A stretch of 64,000 nucleotides of DNA from CAZPQN01 sp964588795 (GTDB lineage: Bacteria > Fidelibacterota > UBA2242): the NCBI GenBank assembly GCA_964588795.1, contig CAZPQN010000004.1:39379-103378 (forward strand), read 5' to 3'. Below are positions 54,407-63,072 of this stretch, in pieces. The notes under the pieces are model-generated. The model saw nothing but the letters and a program-made list of their open reading frames with translations. It was not told where the DNA came from and did not search any database. The stretch's first letter is position 1, and every line of letters starts with the position of its first letter. The position numbers and the translations under genes are program-made.

Positions 54407-55699
54407 ATGGGGCAAAACACTAACCAAGTCATTCGGGGGAATAGGCACTCACACATGATTGCGAAAATCCTATCGCAACCCCGCTGTATTTACTTCTTCA
54501 TCATTCTCGTGCTGTCCGCGTCGCTTTCGGCGCAGACTAAAGGATTTAGTATAAACGCCGACTTTTTTGGTGATGAGCTGACTCTTTCCGTCGGCGATAA
54601 AATCAAAATCACCTACATTGACATTGGACCGCAGGGCAACCCAATCGAAAAAAGCAGTATTGCCGATGTACGACATGATGGAACAATCTTTCATGAACTC
54701 TTAGGCGTCGTCTTCGTGCAGAACCTGACGGTCAAACAGGTAGAAGAACTGCTGACCGTTAAATTTTCCGAATTCTTTACCCGCCCGCAGGTGGTGGTCA
54801 ATATCATCGAGAAAACAACTATAAAAATATTTCTGTGGGGGGCCGTACCGCGCATCGGCGTTTATGCCACCAAACCCGCCACGACCATCGCCGAGTTTAT
54901 CATCCAAAACGGCGGCGCTTCGCAGGACGCGGATATCAGCAAGATCACCATTTCCCGGGATGACGGCAGTGTGGTCGTTTTCGACCTCGAACGCTATCTT
55001 TTTACCAACGATGCCTCCGGCAACGTGGAACTTAAAAACAATGACAAAATCATCGTACCCCGTGTCCAGATGAAGGATGAATATAACCGCCTGTCCAAAG
55101 GCTATATTCTGCAAACCGGCAATGTCATTTCCATCACTATCAACGAATTGGCCAACGTACAAAAAAATCCCAGTCAACCGGAAAACTATATCATTGATAA
55201 AGAAGGTAATATCTTCCACCGTCGTTTTGGTCTGATCCGCATGGGTGGCATTACTGTGGACAAGGCCCAGGCTACTGTGACTGAAATGGCAAGGCGTTAC
55301 TACCGCGAACCAGTAGTCAATATCGAGGTGGTTGAGTTGACCTCCAGGAGTGTGTTTGTTTTCGGAGAGGTCAATCGGGCAGGCATTTATCCTCTCGAAG
55401 GCAATATCCGTCTGGCGGAATTTCTCGCCAATATCGGCGGGCTAACCCGGGATGCCGACCTGAAAAAGATCACTGTCACCCGGGACAATGCCAAGACCGT
55501 CGAGTTCAATCTCGAGGATTATTTATTCAAACGGATTGATAACAAAAACATTTATTTGGAGGATGCTGACCGCATCATCGTCCTGAGTAAGAGACGTGGA
55601 TTATTATTCCGGATAGCGGAAAAGATTCAGCCGCTGACCACGATGATCAGTCTCGTGACCGCGGTGGCTTCCGTTTATGTTCTCACGACAAGACCGTGA
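54407..55699 (+). CDS. Polysaccharide export protein (Wza-like, two export/SLBB repeats)
   Basis: 430 residues from 54407, which has AAGG upstream; an ATG at 54455 gives a shorter N-terminus before the signal peptide (IYFFIILVLSASLSAQ). Unlike Wza it lacks a lipobox; the mature protein starts 'TKGFSINADFF'. Two poly-export/SLBB units are seen: 'LSVGDKIKITY', 'VVVNIIEKTTIKIFLWGAV', 'TIAEFIIQNGGASQDAD'; and 'LQTGNVISITI', 'VEVVELTSRSVFVFGEVNR', 'RLAEFLANIGGLTRDAD'. A C-terminal hydrophobic stretch ('TMISLVTAVASVYVL') may be its membrane anchor. It would form the outer-membrane/periplasmic channel that works with the Wzc-like protein 15 nt downstream. Confidence 0.9.
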   Translation: MGQNTNQVIRGNRHSHMIAKILSQPRCIYFFIILVLSASLSAQTKGFSINADFFGDELTLSVGDKIKITYIDIGPQGNPIEKSSIADVRHDGTIFHELLGVVFVQNLTVKQVEELLTVKFSEFFTRPQVVVNIIEKTTIKIFLWGAVPRIGVYATKPATTIAEFIIQNGGASQDADISKITISRDDGSVVVFDLERYLFTNDASGNVELKNNDKIIVPRVQMKDEYNRLSKGYILQTGNVISITINELANVQKNPSQPENYIIDKEGNIFHRRFGLIRMGGITVDKAQATVTEMARRYYREPVVNIEVVELTSRSVFVFGEVNRAGIYPLEGNIRLAEFLANIGGLTRDADLKKITVTRDNAKTVEFNLEDYLFKRIDNKNIYLEDADRIIVLSKRRGLLFRIAEKIQPLTTMISLVTAVASVYVLTTRP

Positions 55700-55714
55700 A
55701 TCGAATGATGACCT

Positions 55715-58700
55715 ATGCCACATTATGAACTGAATCTGCGCGATTACTGGCGCATTATTAAAAAGAAAAAAATCATTGTCATTGTGACAGTGATTATGCT
55801 GAGTGGATTCAGCATGATGTTTGCCATCATCAATCGCCCGGATCCGCTATACCGGGTGACCTCCAGCCTGAAAATCGAAAAAAGCACCAACCTGACCGGA
55901 CTCTATCTTTACAACATTTCCTGGGGCAGCGGCGACGACCTGGCGACGCGCGCCGAAGAAATCAAAAGCTACCCGATCCTGGAAGAGGCCGCCAAGGAAA
56001 TGGGGCTGATTGATTCGGCCGTCACCTCGGAAGAAATCCGCAACAACAAGGATTACCTGGATATTGTCACCCGCCTGAAGGCCCGGGTCAAAACCGAACA
56101 GGAAGGCTTTACCAACATTATCAATATCATCGTCACTGATCAGGATCCGGTGCGGGCCACCAACCTCGCCAACGCCCTGGCCAAAGTGTACGAACGAATC
56201 AGCTTTGAAGAAAAGAATATTCAGGCCAAAAAAGCCCTCGATGCCGTACGTAATCAAAAATCACATGCGGAACGTGTCCTCCGCGAATCCGAGCTCAAGG
56301 TCCGCAACTATCGGGAGCAAAACAAATTCATCACCATGGACGGCACTGCCTCCCGCCTGAGTACCGAACTGAACGCCGCCGAAGCCAATCTCGAAAAGAT
56401 CCGCGGCGATATCTCCCAGATCGACAACATTCTTAAGGAAATTGACCAGAACCGCGAGTACATTTACGGCGCCAATCTGGCCCTGCTCCTCAGCCAGTCG
56501 AACCGCTTCCTTGAGGACATGCAGAATAACCTGAATAAACTACGTTCGGATCTGACCAACTATTCCCAGCACTATACTCCCCAACATCCGGTGATCAAAG
56601 ACCTGCAGCTCCAGATTAAAAACAACGAAAAACGTTTTGTAAACGAACTTAAAACTTACCGGCAAAACCTTAGCCGCGCTGAGAAGATCGCCTACGAAAA
56701 ATGGCAAAAAATTGACGAGGAATATAAATCACTACCGCTCCTGAGCCTGACTCTCACCAATCTCGAGCGGGAACGTGATATCAACACCCAAATCTACGCC
56801 GGTCTTGAGTCCAAATATCAGGAGGCCCTGATCCGACTCTCCGAACAGGTCAAGGAAGTTTTTATCATCCGCCCGGCTTTCGTTCCAACCAGCCCCATCA
56901 ACCCCACCATGATCGGACCAACCACTGCCATCGGTACGATTATCGGATTAATCTTGGGTATCGTACTAGCTTTTGTCGCCGAAACTCTGGACACCACTTT
57001 CAGTACGATTGACGATATCGAAAAAACCCTGGACACTACCGTCATGGGGATTGTGCCTTTCGTGGATATTGAAGCGTTAAAAAACGAAATGCAGGCCAAA
57101 ATCTCCAATCCCGTCCCGGATGAAATCCTCGAAATGCAAGCCCGCCTGGTCTCGCATTATAATCCCAAATCAACCATGGCGGAGAGCTTTCGCGCTCTGC
57201 GCACCAACGTGCATTTTGCCCTGCTTGATAAAGGTTACAAGACCGTCATGGTGACCTCGTCTGTCGCCAGCGAAGGCAAAACCACGGTCGCCGTCAATTT
57301 GGCCGTCTCCATGGCGCAAATCGGCGTCAATACCCTGCTGGTCGAGACCGATTTGCGGAAACCACGCGTCTCGAAACTATTTGGCATCGAACGGGAACCC
57401 GGATTGACTGATATCGTCCTGCGCAAGGAACCTATCGATACGACTATTCGCACCATGAGCGATTTGCTCATGGGAACCATGGCCTCCGATACTTTACGCA
57501 CGGATGGCATCGCCGGCATTGAGTATCTCAATATTCTGACCTCCGGTAAAATAGAACGCAATCCTTCGGAAATCATCGCCTCCAAACTGATGGACAACTT
57601 GGTGGCGGAACTCAAGGAAAGATACGATCTGGTGATTTTCGATTCCGCTCCCGTTATCCAGGCTACTGACTCAACCGTGCTGGGTTCGAAGGTTGACACG
57701 GTGCTGTTGGTATATTATCAGGGTAAAATCTCACGCGGTACTTTACGGCGCTCCAAGAGCCAACTGGAACTTTTGAAATCCGACATCCTTGGCGTGATTG
57801 TCAATGGCATGAAGGCCGACATCAGCGCGGATTACTCCGATTACAAATACAGCTACGAATATCACTATCAGGAAGAGGAGAAGACGCCGCAGAATAAATA
57901 TGTCGCCGCACTCAGCCAGTTTTTCCTCAAACCTACGGAAGGTTTACCAGGAAGCATTTTCGCTCAAATCAACAAAGTTAGAGCCGGATTGGCCTTGCTA
58001 TTGGTCGGTGCAATTTTTGGTACCGGAATCTGGGCTATTGGAAAATTGCGCTCTGCCTTTTCTAAAAAGCCAGCCCCAGTTCAAGTGACAGCCTCGGTCA
58101 CCCACCCCTCCATTCAACCGGAAACAACGGCCACAGTTCCCATCATTCCGGATACCATGGCGTTCGCCCCGGCTTTCGCCGAAACCGTTCAGGTCATCCC
58201 CGCGGAGCTAAAACGACTACAGAACCAGCTTGGTATCGCTCCTGCCCCAGAACAAACGGGAACGTCACCGGTAGTCAGCCGCCAGACACCCTCGCGGGTC
58301 ATGACCGCTGAAGAACAGGCTCGGCAAACCACCAGCCCCATGCAAACTACGTCAATTACTTCGGCTCCGACTTTCGAACAACCTGGTACAAAACCTGCCG
58401 CTGTCCGCCACCTACCTGGTCCTCACCCCTATACTGTGGTCGTCCAAAGAGCAGTCAATCCTGAGAATCTGAAAGCCGACCTGGCCTATTTCCGCCAGAA
58501 GGGTTTGCCGGCATTTATCACCACCGACTTTTCCAATCCAGAACGTAAAACGTACATGCTCTGTTACGGAAGCTTCATCTCTACCAAATCGGCAGTTGTC
58601 AAAGCCCAGGAATTCCAGTTCTTGGGACTGAAAGGGCTCTTTCAACCTCTACACCTGCCGATCACTATTCTCATTGGCCAATACAACTCTAAAGCGCAAG

Positions 58701-58873
58701 CGCTAAAAGCCATGAACAAATATCCTCCGCTGGCGGACAATTTGTATCTCCGACCAATTACTGAAGATGGTCAGTATTACGTACTCTACGGTGGCTTCCC
58801 TTCCACCGCACTAGCTGAAATGGTGCAGCTGACCCAGCCACTTCTTAATGATAAGGAAATCGTTTATCGTTGA
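55715..58873 (+). CDS. Wzc-like polysaccharide co-polymerase/BY-kinase with extra membrane helix and SPOR-like repeats
   Basis: 1052 residues. The Wzz domain begins 'LRDYWRIIKKKKIIVIVTV' (first helix) and has a long periplasmic coiled-coil (about 170-370), then a second helix (about 405-425). The tyrosine autokinase domain has Walker A 'SSVASEGKTTVA' (Lys522), A' 'LLVETDLRKPR' and 'DLVIFDSAP'. Six Tyr lie within 707-718, the typical phosphorylation cluster. Then, unlike E. coli Wzc, there is a third helix (about 757-777), a Pro/Thr-rich linker (780-900) and two SPOR-like repeats (904-1052: 'HPYTVVVQRAV', 'MLCYGSFISTKSAVVKAQEF', 'YYVLYGGFPSTALAEMV'). The tail should be in the periplasm. It controls chain length and export. 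Confidence 0.9.
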   Translation: MPHYELNLRDYWRIIKKKKIIVIVTVIMLSGFSMMFAIINRPDPLYRVTSSLKIEKSTNLTGLYLYNISWGSGDDLATRAEEIKSYPILEEAAKEMGLIDSAVTSEEIRNNKDYLDIVTRLKARVKTEQEGFTNIINIIVTDQDPVRATNLANALAKVYERISFEEKNIQAKKALDAVRNQKSHAERVLRESELKVRNYREQNKFITMDGTASRLSTELNAAEANLEKIRGDISQIDNILKEIDQNREYIYGANLALLLSQSNRFLEDMQNNLNKLRSDLTNYSQHYTPQHPVIKDLQLQIKNNEKRFVNELKTYRQNLSRAEKIAYEKWQKIDEEYKSLPLLSLTLTNLERERDINTQIYAGLESKYQEALIRLSEQVKEVFIIRPAFVPTSPINPTMIGPTTAIGTIIGLILGIVLAFVAETLDTTFSTIDDIEKTLDTTVMGIVPFVDIEALKNEMQAKISNPVPDEILEMQARLVSHYNPKSTMAESFRALRTNVHFALLDKGYKTVMVTSSVASEGKTTVAVNLAVSMAQIGVNTLLVETDLRKPRVSKLFGIEREPGLTDIVLRKEPIDTTIRTMSDLLMGTMASDTLRTDGIAGIEYLNILTSGKIERNPSEIIASKLMDNLVAELKERYDLVIFDSAPVIQATDSTVLGSKVDTVLLVYYQGKISRGTLRRSKSQLELLKSDILGVIVNGMKADISADYSDYKYSYEYHYQEEEKTPQNKYVAALSQFFLKPTEGLPGSIFAQINKVRAGLALLLVGAIFGTGIWAIGKLRSAFSKKPAPVQVTASVTHPSIQPETTATVPIIPDTMAFAPAFAETVQVIPAELKRLQNQLGIAPAPEQTGTSPVVSRQTPSRVMTAEEQARQTTSPMQTTSITSAPTFEQPGTKPAAVRHLPGPHPYTVVVQRAVNPENLKADLAYFRQKGLPAFITTDFSNPERKTYMLCYGSFISTKSAVVKAQEFQFLGLKGLFQPLHLPITILIGQYNSKAQALKAMNKYPPLADNLYLRPITEDGQYYVLYGGFPSTALAEMVQLTQPLLNDKEIVYR

Positions 58874-58890
58874 TGTTTAACGATTGAATT

Positions 58891-59259
58891 ATGCCATACT
58901 ACACCCATCGACGTAGACACCATCGCATTAAAAGAGGTGAACGCAAAATGCTCCTGATCGTTCTGCCGATCGCCCTGATGGCCGCATTTATCGTAACAGT
59001 TTTTATTCAAAGCATCCCCAAATTGTACTGGAATTTTATCAATAATTTTCGGATTGATGAACAAATCTCAACTGCCATCACCAAGGGTTCAGCTGTGCGC
59101 CGGGAGACCGATTTGCGGAAAAATTACGAAAAAGAATGGCGCAAGGATTCGCTCGAAACCTGGTCGAAAACCTATGAATCGCTGATGCAAAACCGCGACT
59201 ACAACGAAGTCCAGGAATACGAACGGAAATTCGAAAAGGAAAAGCAGGGACTCTATTAG
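58891..59259 (+). CDS. Small single-helix membrane protein of the polysaccharide operon, function unknown
   Basis: 122 residues. A basic N-terminus ('HRRRHHRIKRGERK') is followed by one membrane helix ('MLLIVLPIALMAAFIVTVFI') and a charged, helical tail of ~75 residues rich in Lys, Glu and Tyr ('YESLMQNRDYNEVQEYERKF'). By the positive-inside rule the tail is outside the cytoplasm. I do not recognise the family. It sits between the Wzc-like and O-antigen ligase-like genes, 17 nt and 3 nt from them, so it is surely part of the operon. Confidence 0.7.
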   Translation: MPYYTHRRRHHRIKRGERKMLLIVLPIALMAAFIVTVFIQSIPKLYWNFINNFRIDEQISTAITKGSAVRRETDLRKNYEKEWRKDSLETWSKTYESLMQNRDYNEVQEYERKFEKEKQGLY

Positions 59260-59262
59260 GGC

Positions 59263-60690
59263 ATGCCAACCAACGAGGTTCTCGAGAGCGGAACCAATCG
59301 CCTGATAATCCTGGTCAGCATTCCATTCGCGATCATCGTGGCCTTTCTGTTGATCCGCGTCGCGCCGATCTACGCTCTGATCGCGGCGGTGGGGCTGGGA
59401 TTGCTGATCGTCACCTTTACCAATACGGACTTTGCTCTGTTTATTCTCATCTTTTCGATGCTGCTGTCGCCGGAATTTGGTCAACGGGGTACTTCCGGCG
59501 GCGGCGTGACTTTACGACTCGATGATATATTCTTGGCGATTATTATTTTTACGTGGTTAGCTAAAACCGCCATTAATAAAGAGCTTAGTTTGTTCCGCCA
59601 TACGCCCCTGAACAAGCCCATCGCGGTCTACATTTTTATCTGTTTCCTGTCCACCGGTTTCGGGATGATGTTCGGCAGGGTGAATGTCCTGAACGGGATT
59701 TTTTTCGTGCTCAAATATATCCAGTACTACCTGATCTATTTTATGGTAGTCAACCACGTCCGCAGTAAAAAACAGATTGACAATTTCATCCTTGCCATCA
59801 TGATCACCTACATTATTGTGGTTATCATGGCGCTCTGGCAAATCCCCACCGGTCGGCGGGTGACAGCGCCGTTCGAAGGTGATGCGGGCGAACCCAATAC
59901 CCTGGGTGGTTACTTGATTCTGATCATATCGATTAATTTGGGTCTGATTCTTTCTCCCGGCGTTCTGCCTTCCCAGGGCTTGCGTCGCTGGCTGTTGTCC
60001 ATAACGATGCTATCAGTAATTCCTTACCTCATGACCAACTCGCGGGGCTCCTGGGCGGCAGGTATCCCGGTGGTGATCGCCTACGTTGTCCTGAGTAACC
60101 GGCGCTGGGTAATTATCGGCTTCGTGGCCTTTCTTGTCGGGATAGCCCCCTTTATTTTCCCACGCACAGTGATTGATCGGGTCAAGTATACCTTTACCGA
60201 ACAGCGGGGATACGCGGCTAAGTTGCAGGAACATGTTGGTGGCATTACCATCGACACGTCGGCTTCGGAACGGATTCGCAGTTGGCGGGCGGCTTTCAAT
60301 GACATCACCAAGCATCCCTTGTTCGGTTTTGGCATTACCGGTTGGCGCTTCCTCGATGCGCAATATATCCGCGTCATGATCGAGACTGGCTTCATAGGGC
60401 TGGCGGCCTTCTTGTATCTATTATTTTCTCTACAAAAGATGGTTTTTCAAATCTATGAGAACGCCCAGATTCCGTTTTTCAAGGCTTTCGCGCTCGGTTA
60501 CTTCATCGCGACCCTGGCGATGATCACCCATGGCATCGGCGCCAACACATTTATCATCATTCGGATCATGGAACCGTTCTGGTTAATCGCCGGGTTGATT
60601 TTCGCCATTCCCGAAGTGGAACGGATCGAAATGGAAAAATTACATGAAATGGAAGCCCGGATCGCCAAGGTCAAAATCGGTAATGTCTGA
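59263..60690 (+). CDS. O-antigen ligase/polymerase-like membrane protein (Wzy_C family)
   Basis: 475 residues, about 10-12 membrane helices. The large periplasmic loop with 'MTNSRGSWAAGIPVVIAYVV' before it and 'RSWRAAFNDITKHPLFGFGITGW', 'FLDAQYIRVMIETGFIGLAAF' inside matches the O-antigen ligase/Wzy_C domain, where Arg and His/Glu act on undecaprenyl-linked sugars. It either polymerises the repeat unit or joins it to an acceptor. The cytoplasmic tail is charged ('VERIEMEKLHEMEARIAKVK'). Its last bases overlap the start of the PqqD-like gene. Confidence 0.87.
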   Translation: MPTNEVLESGTNRLIILVSIPFAIIVAFLLIRVAPIYALIAAVGLGLLIVTFTNTDFALFILIFSMLLSPEFGQRGTSGGGVTLRLDDIFLAIIIFTWLAKTAINKELSLFRHTPLNKPIAVYIFICFLSTGFGMMFGRVNVLNGIFFVLKYIQYYLIYFMVVNHVRSKKQIDNFILAIMITYIIVVIMALWQIPTGRRVTAPFEGDAGEPNTLGGYLILIISINLGLILSPGVLPSQGLRRWLLSITMLSVIPYLMTNSRGSWAAGIPVVIAYVVLSNRRWVIIGFVAFLVGIAPFIFPRTVIDRVKYTFTEQRGYAAKLQEHVGGITIDTSASERIRSWRAAFNDITKHPLFGFGITGWRFLDAQYIRVMIETGFIGLAAFLYLLFSLQKMVFQIYENAQIPFFKAFALGYFIATLAMITHGIGANTFIIIRIMEPFWLIAGLIFAIPEVERIEMEKLHEMEARIAKVKIGNV

Positions 60691-60973
60691 GATGAACAGC
60701 CTGCCACCTGAATATCGTCCCTGCGCCCGCCCTGATTTATTGTTCAAAGAACTCAGCGACGGTGGCATCATCTACGAGCCACAGAGCGAAACCATGCATA
60801 CCTTGAACGCCACGGCGGCTTTTATCTGGGTATTATGCGACGGTCAGCATTGCCTGACCGAGATCATCTCCGAGATTCGGAACAATTTCGCCAGTTTCGA
60901 AACCGATCCCGAAACTGAAGTATTGAAAGCTATCCGGCGCTTCCAAGCTCTTAACCTGCTTACTGATAAATAA
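60683..60973 (+). CDS. PqqD-like protein (RRE-type peptide-binding fold)
   Basis: 96 residues from the ATG at 60683, overlapping the upstream gene by 8 nt; an ATG at 60692 is an alternative. The pattern is that of PqqD: a beta section ('LLFKELSDGGIIYEPQSETMHTLN') then the winged-helix part 'ATAAFIWVLCDGQHCLTEII', 'SEIRNNF', 'VLKAIRRFQALNLL'. PqqD-type RiPP-recognition elements hold a peptide for a modifying enzyme. The TAATG overlap couples it to the HprK-like kinase. Similar PqqD-plus-kinase pairs are known (the so-called HPr-rel-A loci and some lasso-peptide loci), but without a fixed biochemical role. Confidence 0.85.
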   Translation: MSEMNSLPPEYRPCARPDLLFKELSDGGIIYEPQSETMHTLNATAAFIWVLCDGQHCLTEIISEIRNNFASFETDPETEVLKAIRRFQALNLLTDK

Positions 60974-61824
60974 TGCCCGCCTTAGAACTGCAGATCGGGA
61001 TGGCACGGATCGCTATCGAATGCCCGCCCGAGCTCGTTACGCCGATTAAAAGCACGGTCTTCAGCACTGTGCTTCGTACAATCAGTTTCGATACTCATCC
61101 CAATTACTCCATCCATAAAGAACATGAGCGCTATCTACTGCAACGTGGGAAACGAATAACTCATCAAAACCGTAACCCCGTCCGCATCATTTACGCGCTC
61201 GAATGGCAGATCGTCAATGACCTGCTCCGCCTTAACCGGCGCTATCTGCAATTGCACGCCGCCGCTTTACATTCTAATGGAAAGACCGTAGTCTTAATCG
61301 GCGGATCGGGAACCGGAAAAACCAGCCTCAGTATTTTACTGATGCGCCACGGATGGACTTTCATGACGGATGAGTTCGCCCTGATTGATGTGGATTGTCA
61401 AACGGTTTTTCCCTTTCCGCGCAATTTGATTATCAAACCACATCATCGACGTTACCTGCAACTGCCGACTGATCTGCCAGTCATTCATATCGTGGGTGAC
61501 CAGGATGAGTCCCAACCCGTCTATTACGTCGCTCCAACCTATTTTGGGGCATGTTCCGCACGACCCGAACAATTGTCCAAAATAATTCTGATCAGTGCCG
61601 GAGGTGATGCACAGGCTTCGCGTACGCCCCTGACCGAGGTGGCAACTTTTGAGCGGCTTTACCAGAATCTGTTCAATCCCCGTGCATTCAGACGCTGTCT
61701 GCCGGATAACCTTTCCCGACTTTTACCCGTCACCCAACGCTTTATTCTGCATCTGCCCAATCCCCTCGGCTTAACTCGCCAAAAGCAACAGGAATTGATT
61801 GAAACACTGGTAGAACCATGCTAA
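60973..61824 (+). CDS. HprK-like serine kinase
   Basis: 283 residues. P-loop 'GGSGTGKTS' at 110-118, preceded by 'RRYLQLHAAALHSNGKTVVLI' as in HPr-kinase-related proteins, then 'FMTDEFALIDVD' (acidic metal and base positions) and 'FPRNLIIKP'. It lacks the N-terminal domain of true HprK (39131-40114) and is much diverged from it. Relatives in RiPP loci phosphorylate serine, or a C-terminal residue, of the peptide. Here the target is unknown. It is coupled upstream to the PqqD-like gene (1-nt overlap) and downstream to the methyltransferase (7-nt overlap). Confidence 0.85.
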   Translation: MPALELQIGMARIAIECPPELVTPIKSTVFSTVLRTISFDTHPNYSIHKEHERYLLQRGKRITHQNRNPVRIIYALEWQIVNDLLRLNRRYLQLHAAALHSNGKTVVLIGGSGTGKTSLSILLMRHGWTFMTDEFALIDVDCQTVFPFPRNLIIKPHHRRYLQLPTDLPVIHIVGDQDESQPVYYVAPTYFGACSARPEQLSKIILISAGGDAQASRTPLTEVATFERLYQNLFNPRAFRRCLPDNLSRLLPVTQRFILHLPNPLGLTRQKQQELIETLVEPC

Positions 61825-62954
61825 GACATTATCGCGACTTGCTCGACGATCGTATCAGGATTGAGATGTTTCGCAAGGCCATTACGGAGCTCGTTGATCC
61901 CTCCAAAGTGGTCGCCGAAATCGGCAGTGCCCTGGGAACGTACTCGTTTTTTGCTGTACGGGCTGAGGCCAAGCGAGTCTATGCCATCGAAATGAGCGAC
62001 ATTTTCCAAGTCGGGTTGGAATTAGCCCGCCGCAACAGGATGGAGGATAAAATCCAATTCTTCTTTGCCCGGTCAACGGAAGTGAATCTGCCTGAGCAGG
62101 TTGATCTGATTATAATGGAGGACTACAGTCCCTTTCTGCTCTACAGCGGGCTGGAAACAACTATCCGCGACGCCCGCCAGCGATTCCTTAAACCGGGGGG
62201 CAACTTCATCCCGAACAACTTCGAGTTGAAGCTGGCTTTGGTGGAATATCCCACATTTTTCCATCAGCTCCATTTGTGGGAAAAAGAGCAGGATATCCTG
62301 TTCGACCTTGACTGGAGCTATACAACCGATCTGATTTTTAACGAAACCCACTATGCCGATGATCGTCCCAAACAGCTGTTAACTGCCGAATATTCGGTGA
62401 AAACCATCGACCTTAGAAGCTGCGACGATTTCATGGTAAATTTTCACCAGGAACTAACGATAGAGCGACCCGGGATCGTGCACGGCATTCTCGGCTGGTG
62501 GGATTGCTGGTTCACGCCGCGGCAATTTTTCTCTAATTCGCCGCAATTGCCGAACAATACCTGGGGTCAGATGTTTTTCCCGCTACGCTATCCCATCCCG
62601 GTGCAGACATCCGACAAAATCACGCTGAGCCTCTTATCACTGCCGGCCAAATATTCCGGGCAAATCCACTTCAAGTGGCAGGTAGAACATGCAGGCAATG
62701 TCCAGGAATACAATACCTTTCGCGCCACGGCTCCCGATCCCCAGCGCCTGCGCCAGTTTCAGCTGACCAGCACCCCGCGCCTCAGCCGCGATGGTCAGGT
62801 CCAGCAGTTTATCTTGAATCATTTAGACGGCCAGCATAGCTGGACTGAGATTGCTGCCTTGCTCTGCACTGCTTTCCCGGACGTTTTCCAGAATACTGAA
62901 CAAGCCCTGACAAAAATCAGCGAAATTTCTGCCCGCTTGACTCTCGATCGCTGA
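61818..62954 (+). CDS. PRMT-like methyltransferase with PqqD-like C-terminal helical domain
   Basis: 378 residues. A class I SAM fold (about 1-150): 'VVAEIGSALGTYSFFAVRAEA' (motif I, as GxxxxG), 'KRVYAIEMSD' with the ribose-binding Glu, and 'VDLIIMEDYSPFLLYSGLE', which resembles the double-E loop of protein arginine methyltransferases but keeps only the first Glu in place. A beta-barrel-like half follows (150-325), as in PRMTs. The last ~55 residues 'QFILNHLDGQHSWTEIAALL', 'CTAFPDVFQNTEQALTKISE' line up with the winged-helix half of the PqqD-like protein of this operon (DGQH, TEI, F, E positions). It is the last gene before a 118-nt gap. Confidence 0.78.
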   Translation: MLRHYRDLLDDRIRIEMFRKAITELVDPSKVVAEIGSALGTYSFFAVRAEAKRVYAIEMSDIFQVGLELARRNRMEDKIQFFFARSTEVNLPEQVDLIIMEDYSPFLLYSGLETTIRDARQRFLKPGGNFIPNNFELKLALVEYPTFFHQLHLWEKEQDILFDLDWSYTTDLIFNETHYADDRPKQLLTAEYSVKTIDLRSCDDFMVNFHQELTIERPGIVHGILGWWDCWFTPRQFFSNSPQLPNNTWGQMFFPLRYPIPVQTSDKITLSLLSLPAKYSGQIHFKWQVEHAGNVQEYNTFRATAPDPQRLRQFQLTSTPRLSRDGQVQQFILNHLDGQHSWTEIAALLCTAFPDVFQNTEQALTKISEISARLTLDR

Positions 62955-63010
62955 GAGTGGTTAACATTTCCCGTGATTTTATGCTAAAAGTTTGTGATAT
63001 TTAGACTGTA

Positions 63011-63040
63011 GCTCCGTCAACTGGCTGTAAGTGACGGAGC
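63011..63040. other. Hairpin in the leader of the glycosyltransferase gene
   Basis: Perfect 9-bp inverted repeat, GCTCCGTCA (63011-63019) and TGACGGAGC (63032-63040), loop of 12 nt. It lies 33 nt before the ATG of the glycosyltransferase. There is no T run downstream, so a standard terminator is unlikely; a leader or protein-binding structure is possible. The rest of 62955-63072 shows nothing I can name. Confidence 0.5.
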
Positions 63041-63072
63041 GGAGCCTTTAAAAAAATCACTGAGGTCAGGCA

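Noticed and set aside
54407..62954. A RiPP precursor peptide gene near the PqqD-like gene
   Set aside because: Gaps in the operon are at most 17 nt, and the 118-nt gap after the methyltransferase holds no open frame of useful length with a ribosome-binding site.
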